Shown here piece after piece: positions 1-3,768 of a DNA stretch of 5,603 nucleotides. The DNA is from an uncultured Corynebacterium sp. (GTDB lineage: Bacteria; Actinomycetota; Actinomycetes; Mycobacteriales; Mycobacteriaceae), in assembly GCA_915275065.1 (NCBI GenBank), contig CAJZGD010000173.1, positions 1 through 5,603 on the forward strand, read 5' to 3'. Position numbers and translations under genes: made by a program. Under the pieces are notes generated by a model. That model was not told where the DNA came from. It made no database searches and worked only from the letters and a program-made list of their open reading frames with translations. Each line of letters begins with the position of its first letter. The first letter of the stretch is position 1.

Positions 1-58
1 GGGGGCGGGCCGCCCGAGGGCGGGGGCCGGGCCAAATGGGGTGGGGGCTTGAGGCTTT
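1..58. repeat. G-rich inverted repeats at window edge
   Basis: The first 33 bases contain overlapping complementary blocks: GGGCGG at 3-8 against CCGCCC at 10-15, and CCGCCC again against GGGCGG at 18-23. These would form mutually exclusive short hairpins. A segment CCAAATGGGGTGGGG follows at about 32-46 and resembles the loop and arm of the hairpin found after groEL2. The stretch could be the terminator or 3' region of a gene lying left of the window. No open frame with a ribosome binding site is visible here. Its role is unknown. Confidence 0.4.
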
Positions 59-314
59 AGGCGTCGAAAAGCGAGAAATTCAGGGTATATTAATCAAAAT
101 CACATTAACGCAAACAGTGATCTGCACCCCACAGTTACCACTAATGAAGCAGGGAAAAATGCAGGTCAGCAAGAAATAACCAGCGGAGACAAAATCATAT
201 TATCGCCTCAATACTATATATGAATTTTCGTAGTTGCGGTTTGTCAATTTTAAGGGTTTAGTAGGGGATGAATCACCGCCAACAAACCACAGCAGAATAA
301 GTGAGGAGTAAACG
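59..314 (+). other. AT-rich non-coding leader of the 50-aa gene
   Basis: No convincing gene lies here: the only plus-strand ATG frames are about ten codons long. Base composition drops sharply from the G-rich edge to AT-rich. Candidate -10 elements of the corynebacterial TANNNT type are TATATT at 86-91 and TACTAT at 212-217. A weak pair, TTGCGG (234-239) with 17 bases to TTTAGT (257-262), would give a leader of roughly 45 bases for the downstream gene. None is decisive, but the stretch behaves like the promoter and 5' leader region of the small gene at 315. Confidence 0.35.
304..308 (+). promoter_or_regulatory. Shine-Dalgarno fixing a TTG start
   Basis: AGGAG lies six bases before the TTG codon at 315. 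An in-frame TAA at 309-311 sits between this site and the TTG, so translation in this frame cannot begin further upstream. The site therefore determines the start of the small downstream gene. Confidence 0.65.
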
Positions 315-467
315 TTGAACAGCGTTTTTAATGCCCACCGCGATCCTTTCGGATTCCTATCCGACTTGTTCAAGAAGGACCAGAAGGGCAACAGCAGCGA
401 AGCAACCGTATCCGGCCAGCAAGCCAGCATCGCAGTGTCCATCGCATCCACCCAATCCATCATCTAA
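315..467 (+). CDS. Unrecognised 50-residue small protein, TTG start
   Basis: I do not recognise this protein. It is read as MNSVFNAHRDPFGFLSDLF, then a lysine-rich turn (KKDQKG, about 20-25), a Ser/Gly/Gln-rich middle (26-38) and a C-terminal stretch of alternating small and aliphatic residues ending in Ile-Ile. There is no classical signal peptide and no long membrane helix; residues 11-20 could form a short amphipathic helix. Support for reality is good. There is AGGAG six bases upstream, an in-frame stop directly before the start, third codon positions about 70% G/C with TTC, AAG, GAC, ATC and TCC preferred, and a strong terminator 28 bases after the stop. Together these suggest a well-expressed monocistronic gene. 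Its layout (short amphipathic part, then a Ser-rich tail, no signal peptide) is loosely like PorH-class peptides, but that is a guess and I see no clear alignment. Confidence 0.62.
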   Translation: MNSVFNAHRDPFGFLSDLFKKDQKGNSSEATVSGQQASIAVSIASTQSII

Positions 468-495
468 ACGCGGCACACAAGCCTCAAACCTTGTG

Positions 496-530
496 AAACC
501 CCCAGCACCATCACAGTGTGGGGGTTTTAT
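496..530 (+). terminator. Rho-independent terminator after the 50-aa gene
   Basis: AAACCCCCA (496-504) pairs with TGGGGGTTT (519-527). CAC/GTG extends the stem past a single bulged G, giving about 12 base pairs closed by a seven-base loop. The stem runs into TTTTAT. It lies 28 bases after the stop of the 315-467 gene and just before the marR promoter, separating the two transcription units. Confidence 0.85.
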
Positions 531-549
531 TGTGGCGGGTTTCGTACCC

Positions 550-555
550 TAGTAT
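550..555 (+). promoter_or_regulatory. marR -10 element, leaderless arrangement
   Basis: TAGTAT fits the corynebacterial TANNNT -10 core. It ends seven bases before the marR ATG, so the expected transcription start falls on or next to the A of ATG. No Shine-Dalgarno is present in the short interval. No good -35 is visible, which is common for corynebacterial promoters. Confidence 0.5.
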
Positions 556-562
556 TAAACAT

Positions 563-1006
563 ATGGCTGATTTAGAGATCCCCACCGAGCTGCTGGAATC
601 GCCGTCGTTTCAGTTAGAGCGACTGCGGCGGCGCACCCGGGACGCGGTGGAGTCCCAAATTTCGGCAAAACACGTATCCTTGCGGGAATATTGGGTTTTG
701 AGCTGCCTCATGTCCACGGACGCCACCAGCCAATCCGCGTTGTGCGAGGTGCTGGCATATGATGCGTCCGACATGGTGCGGCTCGTGGATGCCCTGGAGA
801 AAAAGGGCTGGGTGAAGCGGGAGCGGGATTCCAAGGATCGCCGGCGCCAGATTGTGCGTGCCACAAAGCGTGGGCGGCGGCAGCAGGCTGAGCTCAGTAA
901 ATTAGTAAATCAGGCCGAGGATTCCGCCCTATACGAGTCCACATCGAAGCAGCTCAAGCATTTGCGCAAACTCGCCCACGCAATCATTGCCGCCGAAGCA
1001 GACTAG
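563..1006 (+). CDS. MarR-family transcriptional regulator
   Basis: This 147-residue protein has the usual length and layout of a MarR-type winged-helix repressor, which binds DNA as a dimer. An N-terminal dimerisation helix (about 15-35) is followed by the winged helix-turn-helix (about 40-105), whose recognition helix is near 67-82 (DASDMVRLVDALEKKG). The wing (about 86-101) carries the family-typical D-x-x-D-R-R motif as DSKDRRR. A C-terminal helix (about 108-143) completes the dimer interface. Two cysteines (48 and 61) lie near the DNA-binding domain; redox sensing is conceivable but unsupported. The ATG at 563 is chosen over an in-frame upstream start at 518, because 518 lies inside the preceding terminator and a -10 hexamer sits just before 563. 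The gene stands alone, converging with ppk2 across 41 bases. Ligand and targets cannot be told from the sequence. Confidence 0.88.
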   Translation: MADLEIPTELLESPSFQLERLRRRTRDAVESQISAKHVSLREYWVLSCLMSTDATSQSALCEVLAYDASDMVRLVDALEKKGWVKRERDSKDRRRQIVRATKRGRRQQAELSKLVNQAEDSALYESTSKQLKHLRKLAHAIIAAEAD

Positions 1007-1047
1007 CAGCTTCACGCTTGACGACGCCCACCCAGGATCACCCAACC

Positions 1048-1944
1048 TCAATCACCGATCTGGTCGCGCCCCCGCATCACAATCAGAGGATCCGGCTCCC
1101 CCACCAAATCGTGGTCCTTATTCGTATATTCGAATTTACTCAAAATAAACCGCATGGCATTGAGCCGGGCGCGTTTCTTATCGTTGGAGCGGATCGTAAT
1201 CCAGGGAGACTCATCCGTATCCGTATAGCGGAACTGCTCCTCTTTGGCGCGGGTGTAATCGTCCCACTTGTCTAACGACGCCAAATCCATGGGGGACAGC
1301 TTCCACTGTCGCACCGGATCCACCTGGCGAATCGCAAACCGGGTGCGCTGCTCCTTCTGCGATACCGAGAACCAGAATTTTGTGAGGGAAATCCCCGAAC
1401 CCAGAATCATGTTCTCCAACATGGGAACCTCACGCAGAAACTCGGCATGCTGGGATTCGGTGCAGAACCCCATCACCCGCTCCACCCCGGAACGGTTGTA
1501 CCAGGAGCGGTCGAAAAACACTATCTCGCCGGCACAGGGAAAATGCTGGATATAGCGCTGGAAATACCAGGAGGTGGATTCCCTGGGGGAGGGTTTTTCC
1601 AGGGCCACGGTACGCGCCCCCCGGGGGTTGAGATGCTCATTGAAGCGTTTAATGGTGCCGCCTTTACCGGCCGCATCCCGCCCTTCGAAGAGGATTATAT
1701 GGCGCTGACCAGTGTCTTTAGTCCAATTCTGCCATTTCAGTAACTCGATTTGCAGGGCACGTTTCGTGTGCTCGTATTCGTTCCTGGTCAGGCGGTTTTG
1801 GTAGGGATAATTCTCCCTCCAGGTATCAATGGGGGTACCATCCGGGGCGAGGAGCACTGGATCGTCTTCGTCGGTGTCGTCGACGATGTACCCCTCGGTT
1901 GCGGCAAGGTCAATGACGGGAAGATCGGTATCAGAGTCAGCCAT
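1048..1944 (-). CDS. ppk2: Polyphosphate kinase 2 (PPK2 family)
   Basis: A 298-residue cytoplasmic enzyme of the PPK2 family, which transfers phosphate between polyphosphate and nucleoside di-/triphosphates. The Walker A loop is GRDAAGKGG (88-96), with catalytic Lys94 and Asp90. The Walker B region is IVFFDRSWYNRSG (141-153), with Asp145 and Arg146. The lid module follows (about 189-218), with FWFSVSQKEQRTRF and WKLSP. Length and motifs fit a single-domain class I PPK2. Residues 1-45 are acidic and probably a flexible extension. Synteny next to porA/groEL2 matches the C. glutamicum PPK2 gene there, which I recall as ppk2B, reported to form polyphosphate; reaction direction here is inferred. 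The gene lies 29 bases after fic but has its own -10, so it may be both read through and separately transcribed. No clear terminator is seen between its stop and the convergent marR. Confidence 0.93.
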   Translation of the reverse strand: MADSDTDLPVIDLAATEGYIVDDTDEDDPVLLAPDGTPIDTWRENYPYQNRLTRNEYEHTKRALQIELLKWQNWTKDTGQRHIILFEGRDAAGKGGTIKRFNEHLNPRGARTVALEKPSPRESTSWYFQRYIQHFPCAGEIVFFDRSWYNRSGVERVMGFCTESQHAEFLREVPMLENMILGSGISLTKFWFSVSQKEQRTRFAIRQVDPVRQWKLSPMDLASLDKWDDYTRAKEEQFRYTDTDESPWITIRSNDKKRARLNAMRFILSKFEYTNKDHDLVGEPDPLIVMRGRDQIGD

Positions 1945-1950
1945 AAATTG

Positions 1951-1956
1951 ATAGTA
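1951..1956 (-). promoter_or_regulatory. ppk2 -10 element, leaderless arrangement
   Basis: On the minus strand TACTAT ends six bases before the ppk2 ATG at 1944, placing the predicted transcription start on the A of the start codon. There is no Shine-Dalgarno at a usable distance; the nearest purine run, GGGG, lies upstream of the -10. A -35 is not obvious. The element sits in the short gap after the fic stop, so ppk2 can be expressed independently. Confidence 0.5.
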
Positions 1957-1973
1957 CCCCGATTTGGGATGTT

Positions 1974-2813
1974 TTAACGGCTAATTGTCACAGCATCAAA
2001 CACTGGAACCAACGCTTCCGGGTGTGGGTGGTATTCGAATGGTTCGGGGCTGCTGCCAGCGGAAGCCTGGTTCCACACCATGGGGTTGACCCGCATGAAA
2101 TCGAAATCGTATGGCGACCCGGCGGCCACCGCACACATGAAGGTCTTCGCCGCCCTGCCATTGCCTTCCCGAAATGGGTGGGCCTGATTGAGGTAGGCGA
2201 AAAGCTCCGCAGACTTTTCGACGAACTGAAGACCAGACAGCTGATACCAGGGAGTTCCTACCGCAATCCGGTGTACGTCATCAAGGTAGCGTTCCACTTC
2301 CCCGTTTTGGCAATCAGCAAAGGCCACTCCCCCGGGTTTGCTCATATTCACCGTTCGGAACCTGCCGGCCCACGGGTAAACGTCGCCAAAAAGATAGTAG
2401 TGAATGGTCTGGAGGTGGGCAGCATCGAATGTGGGATCAATGGTGGCGAGCCCCAAGTCGAGTTCGATACTACGGGCACACACCGCCAGGAACTCCTTGT
2501 GTTGGAGTAGCCGCGGGTTGGTTTCATTGTAGTAGTTAATGAAAACGGGCAAGCCCAGATCACCCAGCTGGAAGTAGGAATCCCAGGTGTCAAAGACATA
2601 TTCCGTTTCCGGCCCGTCTATAGGTGCGGGCAGGGGCAATTCCCCCTCGTTACGGATATAACGCACCAAAAGCTCTACATCCATGAGGTTAGGGTCCCAG
2701 CCTTCATGCCAGGCAGCCGCAATAGCTCTGCGTATAGCAAAATACTGGGGTGGCGTGAGTAGCTTCATCAACTCGGGCCACTCTGTTTCGAGATCAAAAT
2801 CCAAGCTGTTCAT
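1974..2813 (-). CDS. Fic-domain AMP-transferase with N-terminal VbhA-like segment
   Basis: This 279-residue protein is a Fic (filamentation induced by cAMP) enzyme; the family usually transfers AMP from ATP to a hydroxyl side chain of a target protein. The core motif is HPFREGNGRAAK (212-223), with catalytic His212, metal-binding Glu216 and the GNGR anion loop. The last Arg of the canonical HxFx[D/E]GNGRxxR is Lys223. Upstream lie the typical LFGDVYPWAGRFR (141-153) and a target-binding flap with NMSKPGGVAFA (156-166). Residues 20-60 resemble the VbhA antitoxin. The inhibitory helix matches [S/T]xxxE[G/N] as AAWHEG (33-38), keeping Glu37 but with Ala for Ser. It therefore looks like a self-inhibited Fic with fused antitoxin. 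No Shine-Dalgarno precedes the ATG; TAAGCT (2822-2827) could be a -10 for a nearly leaderless message. Codon use is less biased than in its neighbours and includes ATA, AGA and CTA. The target is unknown. Confidence 0.88.
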   Translation of the reverse strand: MNSLDFDLETEWPELMKLLTPPQYFAIRRAIAAAWHEGWDPNLMDVELLVRYIRNEGELPLPAPIDGPETEYVFDTWDSYFQLGDLGLPVFINYYNETNPRLLQHKEFLAVCARSIELDLGLATIDPTFDAAHLQTIHYYLFGDVYPWAGRFRTVNMSKPGGVAFADCQNGEVERYLDDVHRIAVGTPWYQLSGLQFVEKSAELFAYLNQAHPFREGNGRAAKTFMCAVAAGSPYDFDFMRVNPMVWNQASAGSSPEPFEYHPHPEALVPVFDAVTISR

Positions 2814-2843
2814 CCTAGCCCAGCTTAGCCGAAAGATGAGAAC

Positions 2844-2879
2844 AACCCGTCCGCAGCTCCCAACATGCGCAGACGGGTT
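2844..2879 (-). terminator. Terminator hairpin of the porH-porA operon
   Basis: AACCCGTC pairs perfectly with GACGGGTT, and TGCG/TGCG extends it through two G-T wobbles to about 12 pairs around a 12-base loop. It begins 18 bases after the porA stop. On the minus strand the tail is GTTCTC, only moderately T-rich. On the plus strand it is TTTTATTC, which would work better, although no plus-strand gene reads into it. It probably ends most porHA transcripts, with some read-through to fic possible. Confidence 0.75.
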
Positions 2880-2897
2880 TTATTCACTATTTGCGTT

Positions 2898-3047
2898 TTA
2901 CTTCGCCAGGGAAGCCAGGTCGCCTGCCCAACCAGCGAGCTTAGCGAGCGGCAACAGCAGGTCCTTGATGAAGGTGCCGATGATGCCATCGTTAGAAAGG
3001 GAAACCCAGGTACCGAGGGGCGAAGCTAGAGAGCCTTCATGTTCCAT
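2898..3047 (-). CDS. porA: PorA-like cell-wall channel polypeptide (49 aa)
   Basis: This 49-residue polypeptide is the likely PorA subunit of the corynebacterial outer-membrane (mycomembrane) channel, which needs one PorA-class and one PorH-class peptide. It has no signal peptide. A polar N-terminus with Trp14 is followed by an extended amphipathic helix (about 21-48) rich in Leu, Ile and Ala with Lys28, Asp29, Lys36 and Asp43. The segment LSNDGIIG (17-24) lines up with LSGSGLIG of C. glutamicum PorA as I recall it, so Ser18 matches its O-mycoloylated Ser15. The start at 3047 is firm: AGGAG lies nine bases upstream and an in-frame TGA six bases upstream. It follows porH after 43 bases and is followed by a terminator. 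Assignment rests on position, size and this motif; overall sequence in the family is poorly conserved. Confidence 0.82.
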   Translation of the reverse strand: MEHEGSLASPLGTWVSLSNDGIIGTFIKDLLLPLAKLAGWAGDLASLAK

Positions 3048-3091
3048 TGTTCAATTCTCCTTTTTATATAAAGATCAGTTTTCCGAAAATC

Positions 3092-3268
3092 TTACTTGCT
3101 GCTGCCCAGCATGCTGCTGGTCTCGCCGAGCTCAGAGCTACCGCGGCCACCACCAACAAAGCTGTCGAGGTTGTTGAGGAACTTGGGTAGCTCGGTGAAG
3201 ATACCACCAACAGCCTCAGCGAACTTCTTGAAGTTGCCGAGCTGCTCAGCAATTTGTCCGTAATCCAT
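3092..3268 (-). CDS. porH: PorH-like cell-wall channel polypeptide (58 aa)
   Basis: This 58-residue polypeptide is the likely PorH partner of PorA in the mycomembrane channel. No signal peptide is present. Residues 4-38 form an amphipathic helix (with LGNFKKF at 10-16, then VGGIFTELPKFL and a second hydrophobic stretch to Val38). A Gly/Ser-rich tail ends GSSK. C. glutamicum PorH, as I recall it, is 57 residues with a related LGNYETF, a central IP..L and a terminal Ser-Ser whose Ser56 carries a mycolic acid; here residues 56-57 are also Ser-Ser. The frame stays open to 3403, but the start at 3268 is chosen because GGAGGAG lies nine bases before it and the resulting size fits the family. First gene of the porH-porA pair, downstream of groEL2 as in other corynebacteria. 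Confidence 0.85.
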   Translation of the reverse strand: MDYGQIAEQLGNFKKFAEAVGGIFTELPKFLNNLDSFVGGGRGSSELGETSSMLGSSK

Positions 3269-3277
3269 AAAAATACT

Positions 3278-3284
3278 CTCCTCC
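3278..3284 (-). promoter_or_regulatory. Strong Shine-Dalgarno of porH
   Basis: GGAGGAG on the minus strand lies nine bases before the ATG at 3268. It is the strongest ribosome binding site in the window and decides between this start and longer in-frame starts (two ATG codons in the upstream extension and a TTG at 3403), none of which has a comparable site. Confidence 0.8.
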
Positions 3285-3359
3285 AACGGGGCCAACAATA
3301 AAATTCTGTGGCCAAAATCTTTCCAGTTTGTGGACACCGCTTCGGATGTCTTGATTTTC

Positions 3360-3388
3360 ATTCTGCCCATAGAATTCCAGATCGTCAA
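3360..3388 (-). promoter_or_regulatory. Candidate porHA promoter
   Basis: On the minus strand TTGACG (3388-3383) is followed after 17 bases by CAGAAT (3365-3360). The -35 matches five of six consensus bases; the -10 lacks only the first T of a TANNNT-type box. Transcription would start near 3353, giving a porH leader of about 85 bases. This is the best sigma-A-like pair in the AT-rich region, but other AT-rich -10-like hexamers occur nearby. Confidence 0.4.
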
Positions 3389-3642
3389 GTTTTCTTTAAT
3401 CAAGTCGTAATATTATTTTTCGACCACACATTCCCATGCAGATCTTCTATAACCTCATTTGAACTGCGATAATAATGTTCACTAAAAGCAGAAATAGCAA
3501 AATGTATACGCGGGTGCATCCCGGAAAGATTAACGTACAATGAGCGACCGATTTCGTGGAAATTCAGGGATAAAATTTCGTTAATCTCCCCCATTTAGGG
3601 GTAGATAACCGCGGGAAAGCCGCGCTCCCCAATTAGTGAAGA

Positions 3643-3687
3643 CACAAACCTGAAGCCCTACATTCCCCCCAGCCACATGGGTTTGTG
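3643..3687. repeat. Perfect 8-bp inverted repeat, 29-bp spacer
   Basis: CACAAACC (3643-3650) and GGTTTGTG (3680-3687) are exact reverse complements. They lie downstream of the main groEL2 hairpin. The wide spacer makes a simple intrinsic terminator unlikely. A secondary 3' structure of the groEL2 transcript or a protein-binding site are both possible. Confidence 0.4.
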
Positions 3688-3698
3688 ACCTTATGCAT

Positions 3699-3745
3699 AA
3701 ATCCCCCCACACCCCACCCATTTGGGGAGGGATGTGGAGGGATTT
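3699..3745 (-). terminator. Long 3' hairpin / terminator of groEL2
   Basis: In minus-strand RNA, AAAUCCCUCCACA pairs with UGUGGGGGGAUUU and the stem continues through UCCCUCCC/GGGUGGGG to a five-base loop. This gives 21 positions with two G-U wobbles and one U-U mismatch. On the plus strand those two wobbles become C-A mismatches, so the structure favours the groEL2 transcript. It starts 23 bases after the groEL2 stop. The tail (AUUUAUG) is only weakly U-rich. Confidence 0.6.
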
Positions 3746-3768
3746 CCGACGTAAGGGCGTCGTAAAGC

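Larger units (their letters stand above)
3269..3768 (-). other. groEL2-porH intergenic region
   Basis: Five hundred bases without a convincing gene. The groEL2-proximal third (about 3600-3768) is GC-rich and full of hairpins: the groEL2 terminator, the CACAAACC/GGTTTGTG inverted repeat, and a small perfect hairpin CGCGG-CTTTC-CCGCG at 3610-3624. The porH-proximal part (about 3269-3600) is AT-rich and holds the candidate porHA promoter and a leader of roughly 85 bases. A minus-strand frame of 64 codons (3594-3400) lacks a ribosome binding site and has AT-rich codon use unlike its neighbours, so I do not call it. Confidence 0.6.

Noticed and set aside
200..463. Minus-strand open frame of 87 codons opposite the 50-residue gene
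   Set aside because: There is no Shine-Dalgarno or promoter before its start, and it lies antisense to a frame that has a ribosome binding site, biased codons and a terminator. Its hydrophobic stretches arise from the reverse complement.
518..562. Longer start for the MarR regulator
   Set aside because: The upstream start lies within the terminator stem, and a -10 element sits immediately before the ATG at 563.
1007..1047. Shared terminator between convergent marR and ppk2
   Set aside because: No stem of useful length followed by a T-run is visible on either strand in these 41 bases.
3269..3403. N-terminal extension of porH (45 extra in-frame codons)
   Set aside because: The frame is open but starts at TTG or at ATG codons lacking a ribosome binding site. 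The strong GGAGGAG lies directly before the ATG at 3268, and the shorter product matches PorH family size. The candidate promoter also falls inside the extension.
3400..3594. Minus-strand open frame of 64 codons in the groEL2-porH gap
   Set aside because: There is no ribosome binding site (the bases before ATG are CUACCCCUAA), its codon use is AT-rich and unbiased unlike neighbouring genes, no recognisable motif is seen, and it lies in the presumed porHA promoter region. It could still be a lineage-specific peptide, but I cannot support it.
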